From: Anaeramoeba flamelloides
Lineage: Eukaryota > Metamonada > Anaeramoebidae
NCBI GenBank assembly: GCA_027625915.1
Contig: JANTQA010000070.1
Location: 11,103,001-11,167,000 of the forward strand
Length of the DNA: 64,000 nt
Direction of reading: 5' to 3'
Positions 11,526 through 21,516 of the stretch are shown here, one piece after another (the first letter of the stretch is position 1; every line of letters starts with the position of its first letter). Under the pieces are notes generated by a model. It searched no databases, was not told the origin of the DNA, and worked only from the letters and a program-made list of their open reading frames with translations. A program made the position numbers and the translations under genes.

Positions 11526-11900
11526 TTTTCCTGGATTTTGAATAATTGAGTAAAATCCTTGATTTTCCTAAATTATTTAGAATTCTGGAAAACGGCCATT
11601 AGATTTTTAATTAATTTGAGAAATAAAAAGAAATTTTCAAAAATTTTCTTTTTATTTCTTAAATTAAAAAAAAGTGCCGTTATATTTTCTGGAGTTTTCT
11701 ATTCATTTGTGAAGTGTTCTAGGTTTTTTTTACTTTTTGAAATTAACAGAAAATTTTAATAAATTTTTGGTTTATTTCGAAAAGTAAAAAAAAAACCTAA
11801 CGAAAATGGATAGATTTTATATATAAAATAGAAAACCTCAAGAAAACTAAGGCACTCTACGGCACTTGACGACACTTCTCCTGAAACAGGAGGAGTAAAA
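11526..11900. repeat. Hairpin repeat cluster H (copy 1)
   Basis: Bases 11,526-11,593 form an imperfect palindrome around TTGAGTAAAATCCTTGATTTTC, with ends TTTTCCTGG and TTCTGGAAAA. A second palindrome at about 11,612-11,672 has arms TTTGAGAAATAAA and TTTATTTCTTAAA. Similar pairs occur at 13.6, 14.1, 34.0-34.3 and 34.4 kb. At 11,846-11,875 GCACTCTACGGCACTTGACG is the reverse of a motif next to the other copies. A short GC-rich stem CTCCTG-AAA-CAGGAG follows at 11,880-11,894. Confidence 0.6.
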
Positions 11901-13634
11901 ACCATATAGAAAGATCATCAGTAATAAATAAAGATTCAACAAACAGTGTTTAATAAATTGACATTCAATGAATCGGAAGAGTGGGGCACTATGTACCCGA
12001 ATTTATATATTATTTGACAATTTTAAAACTCTTTAAACATTGAGACAAATAATTAATTATTTTGTAAATTACTAAACTCTTTTTCAAAAAGTGTGACTCA
12101 CTTGAAATAATAAATTGAGAAAAAAAATATCATTTAGTATTCAAGAACAATTAATAACTAAATCTTATTTTTAATTCGCTTTTAAGTCATTCTAAATATA
12201 TAAAAGCCTGATATTTGAAAAATTAAATAAAAATAAAACCAAAAATTAAATAAAAATAAAACCAAAAACTAAAAAAAAAGTGAGTCACAATTTTTGAAAT
12301 TAGCTAAACAGGTTTTTTGTTACTGTACTTTCACTGGAAAAAAGTTGAACAGGAAGATTTTTTATGAAATTTGAAATCCATTTTAAAGGCACTACATAGT
12401 CAAAAATTTTCTAAATGATTATTTGTCTTTTTGAAGATCTTTTTTTTTCCAACTGATCTTTTGCAAAAAAAAAAACAAAAAAAAAATAAAAAAAAAAATC
12501 TGAAAAAGCAAAAAAAAAAATTTGCAAAAACATAACTAAAATTTGCAAAATCGAAAAAATGATTCTGATCTAAAAATTTGAAAATCTTTTTATTGATAAG
12601 AATCTTTGCGAAAACACTCAAAAAACATTTTCCATTAACATTCTAAAGTGGGTCACAATTTTTGAAATCTAGATTAATAACTCTTATTTATTTTTTGAGC
12701 CAAAGGTGATAGAGTGATTTTTTCATAATGGTAGATATAATTAAATCCATTAAGTTATCATCATATATCACCGTTAGAAAAATGAGTTATCATTTTTAAA
12801 AGAAGTTCATTTTTCCCAATTAAAATTTCAGTGAAAAGATTTGATATAATGTTTTTTTTTTGGATTTTTGGATCTAAAACTGTAAAAAATAAGAAAATTT
12901 GGCAAAAAAACAAGTTTTTTTTTAAGGAATATCGCTTTTCTTAATTTCTGGGTTTGTTAGAATAAAAAAAGTTGATATATAAAAATGGTTATGTTAAATA
13001 TCTGAAAAATCAATTAAATAATGAAATCTTGAGGATATAAAAAAATCATCCATTTATTTAATTCAAAATTATTTATTCAATTTTTTGACTTTTTAAACAT
13101 TAGGAAATATTCTTTTTCAAATACTAATGACATAAACAGGGAAATAATTATATTAAAATCAGTTATTTGAAAATATTTATTATTTTTTTTTTTTATTAGA
13201 AATATGCATATGAATTTGTTTTATTTGTTTGGAAATCTTTAAAAAATTGAGAAATAATTGTAAAGTCTATTAGATATATCTAATCTTTGTGTTGTTAATA
13301 ACTCACTGAAAAAAAATAAGATTGGGTAATTAATTATTGATTATAAATAATCAAATTAATAATTATTGCTTTATATTATCTGTTTTTATTTGCCATATTA
13401 TAATCAAGTATCTTGAGAGAATTTTAAATTTAATATTTTGGTTTTTTTTTCTGAAATTCTTTGTTCAATAATGGGATAAAAATGTTTCTAATTATAACTT
13501 TGACTTTCAAAAATATTTAAAAATTAAATTCATTCAAAATAATATTAATCAGCAATGATTTCCTCTAATGCAGTTAGGAAAACCCGACGGTACTTTTTTT
13601 TTATTTCTAAAATTAAAAAAAAAAGTTAATGGTG
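11901..13634. other. Gene-free stretch with short repeats
   Basis: A 23-bp A/T unit is tandemly doubled at 12,221-12,267. The motif GTCACAATTTTTGAAAT occurs twice in direct orientation (near 12,284 and 12,653), with a looser inverted relative (GTGTGACTCACTTGAAAT) near 12,090; these may bound a small decayed element. No believable exon was seen. Poly-A/T runs create a low-complexity Phe-rich frame at 12,400-12,621 that is rejected. Confidence 0.45.
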
Positions 13635-13701
13635 GTTTTCCAGAATTAAAAAATATAAGGTAAATTCTATGATTTTACTCAATTATTTTAAATTCTGGAA
13701 T
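13635..13701. repeat. Hairpin repeat H (copy 2)
   Basis: An imperfect palindrome running from TTTTCCAGAATT to AATTCTGGAA around a TTTTACTC centre. It belongs to the same family as 11,526-11,593 and 14,106-14,177 and lies just upstream of a LINE fragment. Confidence 0.6.
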
Positions 13702-13799
13702 ACGTAACATTAAAATATATTTAGAATAGAGGAGTTCAGCTTCAATTTTAAAAAAAAAATATTTTACAAATTATTTATATAGATATTCTTAAGTTAACA

Positions 13800-14040
13800 A
13801 CGAGGACAGATCAAAACTCGGTAAATTATGCAAAAAATCGATAAAAAATTCATATCATTGAAAATTTAGATTATTTTCTATGGAATTGTCTATCCTATGA
13901 AAACAATCGTAAAAGCTGGGTATCTGAATTAAAAAAAATGTATATTCCTAATATAATAAAAAGTTATACTATTAATATTTTTGATTTTAAAGAAAAATAT
14001 TTTCCTGATATTGATTATCCTTAGCGCGAAATAAATTTTT
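13800..14040 (+). mobile_element. LINE fragment (C-terminal end)
   Basis: The plus strand reads HIIENLDYFLWNCLSYE (with one stop just upstream), then NNRKSWVSELKK and FDFKEKYFPDIDYP before a stop. This aligns with the C-terminal zinc-finger region of the minus-strand LINE at 35.6-36.2 kb (LNHFLWDCPAYK, then NRKIWISEFFEK). Only the last ~75 codons are present, so it is a 5'-truncated, decayed copy. It is flanked on both sides by hairpin repeats of family H. Confidence 0.7.
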
Positions 14041-14084
14041 TTTGAACTTTGAACAAAATTTCTAAATAATAATTGTGGAATTCG

Positions 14085-14260
14085 TGTAGTGCCGTGGAGT
14101 GCCTAGCTTTTCCAGAATTCAAAAGTATAGAGAAAAATCAAAGATTTTACTCAATTCTTTTAAATTCTGGAAAAGCTAACAATGGTTTTTTAATTTTAGA
14201 AATATAATGAAAATTTCAAAAATTGTCTGTTTATTTCTCAAATGAAAAAAAAAATAAAGG
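14085..14260. repeat. Hairpin repeat H (copy 3)
   Basis: The motif GTGCCGTGGAGTGCCTAGC at 14,091-14,109 leads into a palindrome (14,106-14,177) from GCTTTTCCAGAATTC to its complement GAATTCTGGAAAAGC, with small differences. A second palindrome, AGAAATATAATGAAAATTTC to TTATTTCTCAAAT, follows at 14,194-14,250. It has the same two-hairpin order as copies at 11.5 and 34.0 kb. Confidence 0.6.
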
Positions 14261-14407
14261 AAAATAAGATGAATTAAAAACTCCTCAGTTAAATAAAAAT
14301 AAAAAACAATTAAATTTTTTCAAGTTTTAAAATAATTATTTTTATTTTTTGAAATTATGTAGATTTTTTAAAGTGGATTTTTTTATAGAATTTAGTGATT
14401 TAATTTA

Positions 14408-14705
14408 TAAAGTGTAATTTTACACTTCCTATACAAACAATAAGATTTCAATCTTCTTTCAAAGTAAATATTTTTTTTTAAATAACTCAAAAAATATGTT
14501 GAATTTTGAACTTTTGAAAAATGAGAAAAAATTAGATCAAACTTTTAAAAACAATAATTCATTTCAGAAAATAGCATTAGAAAGAAGTTTTTTTTGTATA
14601 AATCATATTATTTCTTTGTTTTTCAATTTTATGATTCGATAAAATTTTTGTGAGTTTGGTACTAAATTTACTTGAAGATTTTTTTCTAGTTTACTCGTCT
14701 CATAA
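14408..14705 (+). repeat. Dispersed repeat R5, copy 2
   Basis: Direct-orientation relative of 686-986, with shared blocks TACACTTCCTATACAAA, TTTCAATCTTCTTTCAAAG and AAATTTACTTGAAGATTTTT. It ends about 235 bp before the next gene's start codon. Confidence 0.6.
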
Positions 14706-14940
14706 ATAACAGTAAAATCAAAATTAAATAGATTAATTTAGAACACTCAGTTTTCTTTTGGTTTTCTTAAATGATTTCTATTGAATTAAAACTTTGGTTT
14801 CTGATTTTTATGATCTAAAATTTGTTAAAAGACTAATAGAGTTTGGGGATCGAAACCAACAATTTATAATTTGGTTTCCATAAAAAGGCGATATTCTTTA
14901 AATTCATTTTTTTATTTTTTAAAAATAATTATCCTTCAAA

Positions 14941-16177
14941 ATGTCTATTTTTATGAAAACAATGAACTCTTTTAAGTCTCTTAAAGAGACTAATAATGTG
15001 ATTGTAAGATTTGGTTTATATTTCTTTTTTTTAAAAAAAAAATAAAAAAAAAATAACAAAAAACCTTTTTTTACATCCACTAATACAATTTTATTAACTG
15101 TCATTTTTTTTTTTTGATTATTATTTAAATAATTTCTTTTTCCTTTTTCCCAACCTAAAAATATTGCACAACAATATTGACAATTAAATTTTTTTTTTAT
15201 TTTTTTTCTTCTTTTGTTTTCGGTTGCTTTTAATCACACAAAAAAAAAATATTTTTCTTTAATGATTTTTTGATCACTAACTTTGGAAGGGAGAAACAGA
15301 GAATTTCAACAAGTCACGAAACAATGTCTCAAATAAGCTTACAAATCTCACAAAGACCCTCAAAGTCTGGGCAGAAGCTGAGGAAGGAACCGAAGTCATT
15401 AAGGAAATTTTAACATTTTTAGCTGAGAAAAGCGAAGCATCAATTGAAAATTCAAAACTTGTCAGCACACAATATACCGAGTTTTGTAAATCAATGAAAA
15501 CAATTGTTGTTGAATATAAAAAAGTTGAGACAGCAAACAAAACCCAAGCAAAGAAAGAAAAGGAATTCAGAAATGCAGAGAAGCAATTAAATAACGCCAA
15601 GAAGAAATACGAAACAATGTCCAAGAAGCCAAACTTCCAAGTCAAAAGAGAAGATCTCGAAAAAAACATTAAAACGAAAAAGACCAATTTCCTCACCAAG
15701 AAAAAGGAATCCAAGCAAGCCAAAAAAGACGGGCAGGTTGCCTTACAAAATTTTACAAATTTTAAATTAAAAACAATCAAAGAATCATACACCCAACTCA
15801 TCGAAGCTAAGCTTAATTTTGCAAAATCTCAACAGAAACAATTGGAAGAATCTTTGGAACAATTAAACGATCTTCCATCTGTAATTGAATTTGAAGAAGA
15901 AGAGGAAAGTGAAGAAGAAGAAGAAGAAGAAGAAGAAGAAAGCAATGAGGATGAAAAGGAAGATGATGAAAAAAAAGAAAAAGAGAAAGAGAAAAAGAAA
16001 AAGAAATCAGAAAAGGAAGAGAAAGAGAAATCTGAGAAATCTGAAGAAGAAGAAAAATCCGACAAAGAAGAAAAATCTGAAAAATCTGAAGAAGAAGAAA
16101 AATCTGAAAAATCGGAAGAAAAAAAAGAAAAATCTGATGAGGATTCTGAAGAAACATCTGGATCAGAGAGCGATTAA
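14941..16177 (+). CDS. BAR-like coiled-coil protein with acidic tail
   Basis: I propose two exons, 14,941-15,003 (MSIFMKTMNSFKSLKETNNV..., donor GTAAGA) and 15,290-16,177, joined in phase 0 across a 286-bp intron, giving about 316 residues. The long second exon is certain; the first rests on its ATG, donor and phase. Residues about 20-225 are a helical, charged segment (e.g. VWAEAEEGTEVIKEILTFL, EKSEASIENSKL, FRNAEKQLNNAKKKYETM) whose heptad pattern and length resemble BAR or F-BAR membrane-curving domains. No diagnostic motif proves that. The last ~90 residues are a Glu/Lys/Ser tract with repeated KSEKSEEEEKS units, probably disordered. Codons are GC-richer than the spacers, as in the other genes here. 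It could instead be a general coiled-coil or nuclear chaperone-like protein. Confidence 0.75.
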
Positions 16178-17200
16178 ATTGGTTTTGTTTATTTTGTTTA
16201 CATTATTATTTTCCTCCGTTTAACATTTTTCTTTATTATTAATTTCAGATCAAATAATTTTAAATCAATCTATCATGAAATCTACTATTTTATTTTTTAT
16301 TAAAAAATAAACCAGAACAAAGCAAAAATTATTTGTAAGAATCAATTTAATTTTTTATTTGTTTTTTTTTTTTTGTTTTTTCTGAGAGAGCAATTTCCTG
16401 AAAGAATTAGAAACATTGTAAAGTTCTTGAAAATTTTAATTGTGAGAACCTTAATTACTATTAAATTTTTTGAGTGGAAAAAGATAATGAAACTATGAAA
16501 TTTAAATACTGTTCACTTCTCTATTTGTGAAAAGAAAAAACGGAAATCAATGTTGAATAGTATTAATTTTTCAATTTTTAAATATTTTGTTAATTAAATT
16601 TTGGATAATTACAAAATTTGCTTTATTAAGGATTTGGTTTCTAACATTGAGAAGTTTGAAATTTGGGAATGTTATATAGAAACTTTAAATCTTATTAGTG
16701 ATCTTTAGTTGAAATGTCTCGAAAATTTTGTTTCAGAACAATCGTATTAAAAATCCATCAAATCAGTTAAAACTTGATTCTTGTTTTAGGAAAAACGAAT
16801 TATTTGGAAACAAATGATATTTTTTTGTGACTAATTTACATGTAGGTCCATCAATATTCAAACCCCAAAGTTGAAAAAAAAACTTTTTAAATTCCGTTTA
16901 AAAATTTAATTAATTTTTTTTTTTATTATTTAAAAGACAAAAAGTTAATTGATTTATATAAGCTTCCTTTTTTTTTAAATAATATTTGTGGCAATATAAA
17001 TGAAACAAAATTTTCATTCAGCTTTACAAAAAAAGAGTTTTTTAAATCAATTAATATTTCAATTTTTTTATTTTTTAAGTTTAGTTTAAATTATTAATTA
17101 GAATTTTAGAAGTTGGATTTTTGATTATTTGATTTTAATTCTTGTGATGTGATTATTTTTGAAAGTTGACTGGAAATTTTGATCTTTTTATTTTACTTTT
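16178..17200. other. Gene-free stretch
   Basis: The 3' flank of the preceding gene followed by A/T-rich spacer. No exon, TIR pair or tandem array was recognised. Confidence 0.5.
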
Positions 17201-17219
17201 AACAGTGATTAACCAGTAA

Positions 17220-17690
17220 GGACTACGTTTTCAGCTGATTATGGTGAAATAAATTATAAAAGCACCCTTGGAAGAGTTATGTCCTCCGGCTTAATTTATT
17301 TACTGAGATAATATCTTGAAAAAAGGTGAAATTTTCCCAATTTCAACAATTTTCACAATTTTTACCTCGTTGGATCATGCCAAATTTTGATTTTAATATT
17401 TTAGAATGTCTATTTCAACTTCCTCAACTCACATAATTTTCCTCGGTTTTTCTATATATTTTTTACCTTTTCTTTTACAAGTTTGAAATATTCTCAAATT
17501 TGAAATACCCTTAAAAATCCCCAAAAGCCATTTTTTTGCAAATTTTTTTTGTTATTTTGAATTTTCTATTTCATTCAAAAAGAAAGAAAAAAAGTGTTCA
17601 CAAAAAGGTGAAGATAAAAAAAAATGATTTTTTTTTCTTTTTCTTAAGTCCAATTTCTTGAGATTGAAAATTCATTTTGAGAAGTGAAAG
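17220..17690 (+). repeat. Dispersed repeat R2, copy 3
   Basis: Same orientation as 5,215-5,520 and 7,745-8,060. It starts near TTTTCAGCTGATTATGGTGA and includes CCCTTGGAAGAGTTA and GTGAAATTTTCCC. The tail block AAGTCCAATTTCTTGAGATT lies at 17,646. It is the most diverged copy. Confidence 0.45.
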
Positions 17691-17848
17691 TATAATAACA
17701 TAAGATCAAAACATTCTTCTGGGTGGGGAAGTGGGCCTTAACAAAGGGATTATTTTGTAAAATTTATTGTCTCATATTGGAAATATATTGATAAAATACC
17801 TTTTTGATTGAAAGGAAACAAGAAAGAATCAATCTTTCAGATTTTTAT

Positions 17849-18074
17849 ATAAGCTAAATTTCAAAAATAGGTGCAGATTTTTCATCATAAAAAAATTTGT
17901 TTAATTGTTTTTTAATTAAAATAATCATGTATTTAACTAAAAATTTTTAGAGATAATAACCAAAATAGATTAATAAATAAAAAAATAGTATAATCATTTT
18001 ATTTTTTGAAAGGTCAATAAAAAAAGAAAAAAATAATAAAAAAAAGTTTGCACCTAATTTTGAAATTTGGCTTA
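17849..18074. mobile_element. 226-bp miniature TIR element
   Basis: The left end ATAAGCTAAATTTCAAAAAT continues into AGGTGCA; the right end is its complement with two changes (TGCACCTAATTTTGAAATTT, then GGCTTAT). The inverted repeats are about 27 bp, and TA steps lie just outside. The A/T-rich interior has no frame. It fits a miniature inverted-repeat element; only one copy was found in the window. Confidence 0.6.
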
Positions 18075-18193
18075 TTATGATTATTGGGTGAATCTTTTAA
18101 AGTTTTGAAATTGAAAAATATTTCATTTGGTTGTTCTAAATGTTAATTATTAAATACTGATATACAATTATTTTTGTTTCTTTTGTTTAATAC

Positions 18194-19307
18194 TAAACTA
18201 AAATTCAACATTTTCCACACAGCTAAAACGTTCCAAACAATCACAATAATACAATTTCATTGAAATTAGAGATAATTTTGATTTTTGAAAAATATGAAAA
18301 TCATTTTTTCAACTTTTAGTTTTTCTTTTCATTTCATTTGTTTGAATTACGTAATTTGTTTCGTTGGGTCAAAATTTATTTCAACAATTGATATTGGGTT
18401 AAAGCAGAGTTGTTCCAAATAGAAGAACTCAAATTAAATTAGTTAGTAGTATCTAATCTTTGATCGATCAATATTCTAATAGAATTTTTATAAAATAAAC
18501 TAATGTATTTTTTTGTTTTGCCCATCTCCAAAATTTTTAACAGACCCATGATTTATTTGTATTGATAATTATTTATTTATTTTTTTTGTGAGTATTGTAA
18601 TTTATAAACAAGTGTTAACATTTTAATTAGGGAATGGTTCTAATTTGGTAAATCTTCTTGAATTGATTAAATAAGTTTTTTTTTTCACAAATCGAATTTT
18701 GGTGTGTTAAAAATTTTGAATTGGGGTTTATTTTCCAGTCAATTTTGACCCAATTCTAAAGAGTGAATTAAACCTCAATTCAAAATTTTTAACACACCAG
18801 AATTCGATTTGTGATAAAAAAAACTTATTTAATCAATTCAAGAAGATTTACCAAATTAGAACCATTCCCCTAATTAAAATGTTAACACTTGTTTATAAAT
18901 TACAATACTCACAAAAAAAATAAATAAATAATTATCAATACAAATAAATCATGGGTCTGTTAAAAATTTTGGAGATGGGCAAAACAAAAAAATACATTAG
19001 TTTATTTTATAAAAATTCTATTAGGAATATTGATCGATCAAAGATTAGATACTACTAACTAATTTAATTTGAGTTCTTCTATTTGGAACAACTCTGCTTT
19101 AACCCAATATCAATTGTTGAAATAAATTTTGACCCAACGAAACAAATTACGTAATTCAAACAAATGAAATGAAAAGAAAAACTAAAAGTTGAAAAAATGA
19201 TTTTCATATTTTTCAAAAATCAAAATTATCTCTAATTTCAATGAAATTGTATTATTGTGATTGTTTGGAACGTTTTAGCTGTGTGGAAAATGTTGAATTT
19301 TAGTTTA
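18194..19307. repeat. 1.1-kb near-perfect palindrome
   Basis: The left arm 18,194-18,734 and right arm 18,767-19,307 are reverse complements over 541 bp, with only a handful of differences (for example one-base indels near 18,475/19,025 and 18,632/18,869). The 32-bp spacer is near TCAATTTTGACCCAATTC. Diverged single-arm relatives lie at 25,440-25,990, 2,835-3,190 and 40,425-40,760. The arms carry no gene. The near-identity means the inversion is recent or kept by arm-to-arm conversion. Cruciform or long double-stranded RNA formation is possible. Confidence 0.9.
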
Positions 19308-19324
19308 TATATACTTAAAGAGTA

Positions 19325-19570
19325 TGAATGAATATTAGAAGAGAAAATACAATTTTAAAAATTTCAAAATTGAATCCATTTTTTATCATTTTATCTCATT
19401 TTATATTTTTTTTTAGAAATTTAATTAAGTTTGGAAATTTTATGTTATTACAAGGCCAATCGTTGCTTGCTAAAAACATCTTATTCTAATGTTACTGAAA
19501 CAGTGAAAATGATTGTTGAAAAAAAAAATATTTATTTATATTGGGGTATTATTTGATCTTCAAATGAAGA
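19325..19570 (+). repeat. Dispersed repeat R6, copy 1
   Basis: Matches 62,855-63,110 in the same orientation. Shared blocks include ATTAGAAGA, TTTCAAAATTGAA, TACTGAAACAGTGAAAATGA (GAAACTGTGGAAATGA in the other copy) and TGATTGTTGA. The first copy abuts the palindrome. It is non-coding as far as can be seen. Confidence 0.55.
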
Positions 19571-19759
19571 TAAAATAACCAACTTTTTTTTTCTAAATGG
19601 GGAACTAAGAATTTCTTTTTTTCAATATGTACGAAAATATATCCATCGATTAATTATATTGAATATATATATATATATATGGATATCAAGTACATTTGGG
19701 TAAATGTTATTATGCTATTTCTAATTTTTTCTTCAAAGTTCAATTATAAAAAAAAAATG

Positions 19760-20237
19760 TAGAGCAGTGAAAAAAATCCCGGACAAGATTTTTAATTGTG
19801 AATATTAGTAAAATTATTGTGTAATTTCATTTATTTACAATCAAATTCCCTTTTTTAAGAATCGTACCTTTTCAATTATAACCCCCCCCCCACTTATTAG
19901 AATGATGACTAATGAAATCTCAATTGTTCAAAAAACCATTCAATCAATCAAAAAACAAGAAGAAAAATTATCATTTTCCAAACTCTAGTAAACCTCTATA
20001 AAACTCGATTGTTTTTCAAAAAAAGTTGATCAACATTAGGCTATCAAACAATTACTCGAGTATTCTAGAGACACCTCACTTTGATGGACTTTAGGTAGGT
20101 TTATTACTAATCTCATAAAAAAATTGGTTATTTATAATAAGGATTTAATTGAAATTATACAAAAATTTTACTAATAAACACAATTAAAAATCATGTCCGG
20201 TATTTTTTTCATGTCCAGTATTTTTTTCCCAACTATA
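19760..20237. mobile_element. Miniature TIR element M1, copy A
   Basis: Nearly identical to 58,261-58,753. The left end is GAGCAGTGAAAAAAATCCCG after a TA. The right end reads CCGGTATTTTTTTCATGTCC, AGTATTTTTTTCCC and then AACTATA. The TIRs are about 70 bp and include GGACAAGATTTTTAATTGTG. Relative to copy B the left end lacks one ~24-bp repeat (ACCGGACATGAAAAAAATCC). Copy A also has a run of ten C near 19,880. TA flanks and CAGT-like ends suggest a mariner/Tc1 (IS630-type) derivative. There is no reading frame inside. Confidence 0.85.
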
Positions 20238-20299
20238 TTTGTAAAATTTTCTTACAATTAATTTAAGGTAACAATCCCTAGAATGGAAAAAAACGGCTA

Positions 20300-20765
20300 T
20301 CATGTGTCAGCAGTGAACGTATGTTATTTTCCATCTTAGTTCACCGATCTTCAGCTTTGTTTGGATTTTAATGATTAAAAAATGGAAATTTTTCTAATTG
20401 TACTCTATTCTAATTGAAGGAGATAAGAATTATAAATTGGAAGATGTATAAAAAAATTTAATAGTTTATTTTATAATTGAATTATTGTGTTCGCTGGTAA
20501 CCAATTAGCAAAAAAAAAAATGAAAAATAATTTTAAAAATACCAAATAAAATCAAAATTAATTAAAAATTTCAACCAAAAATACAAAAATCAAAGTTCAC
20601 TATTAAATACCTTCCAGTTTATTGGCCTTATACTCATCAATTAAGATATTGGAAAAAAAAAAATAAATTTCATCTTTTAATAAACATTAAATTTATATCA
20701 AGCTGAAACTTAATCAACCTACAATAAAAATAACATGCCATCACATCCAACACAATATAAAACCA
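20300..20765. mobile_element. Diverged TIR element (fold-back superfamily)
   Basis: The left end near 20,310-20,360 (TATGTTATTTTCCATCTTAG, then GATCTTCAGCTT) pairs with the reverse complement of the right end near 20,697-20,758 (CATGTTATTTTTATTGTAGG, then TTTCAGCTTGAT). The same terminal pattern occurs at 59,758-60,224 and at the ends of the 3.6-5.2 kb element. It is old and decayed, with no coding content. Confidence 0.5.
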
Positions 20766-20769
20766 TTTA

Positions 20770-21516
20770 CCCTTTCACTAATTGTTAACCTTAAAGAATT
20801 AGCAATTAAATTTTAAGTCGAAGATATTTTTGAAAATTCTTTATCTACAATTATTCAAACTTTTGAATTTGGATTTTGACCCAATTGAAAATTTCCAAAA
20901 AATGACAACCTCAAGTTAGTCTTGGAAAAGATAAATTCCTATTTGTTTAAAAATAAATTGAAACATCACTGATAAATTCAAATAAATATCTGAAAATTTT
21001 TACTTCATTATCCATTTTTTTATGAAGTTTTTTACACAAGCTTTGAAGAAAGCATTTTATTCTTTTAAATGGTAAAAAAAACTTTGTACAATTGGTTGTA
21101 CTCCAAAAGGTTATTCCTCTTGAGTTGTTTTTTAAAAGTTGAGATATGAGATTGTAAAATGGGAAATTGAACTAAAAATTTTTTTAAATATATCAAAATT
21201 TATCAATGTTCTCAGTCTTAAAACCAAAAAAAGGGATTTTTAAATCAGGTAATCTTAGAAAAACTTTATATGCCAACAAGATACTTAAATTATTAATTTC
21301 CTTTTTTGAATTAGGGTCTTTGGTGATTTATTTTCATTCTTGTGATTGATGATTTTTTTCGGAAATCTGAAAATTTTAATCTTATTATTTTATAAATAAT
21401 AGTCCTTTGAAAAGTTATGAAATACAAGTCAAATTGTTTTGATCTGAAGACCAAAACAATTTGTTGCTTTCTCATTTTTTTTTAATTAATTTCTTATTAT
21501 TAAATTTGAATTCAAA
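20770..21516. other. Spacer before seryl-tRNA synthetase
   Basis: No gene or clear repeat pair was seen. The last ~40 bases before the start codon are A/T-rich and include TTCAAAATG at the ATG. Confidence 0.45.

Noticed and set aside
14919-15104. Minus-strand frame starting MTVNKIVLVDV
   Set aside because: Overlaps the inferred first exon of the coiled-coil gene on the plus strand; no domain of its own.
15277-15801. 174-codon minus-strand frame with hydrophobic, membrane-like look
   Set aside because: Antisense of a Lys/Glu-rich coiled coil, which naturally reads as Phe/Leu/Ser-rich.
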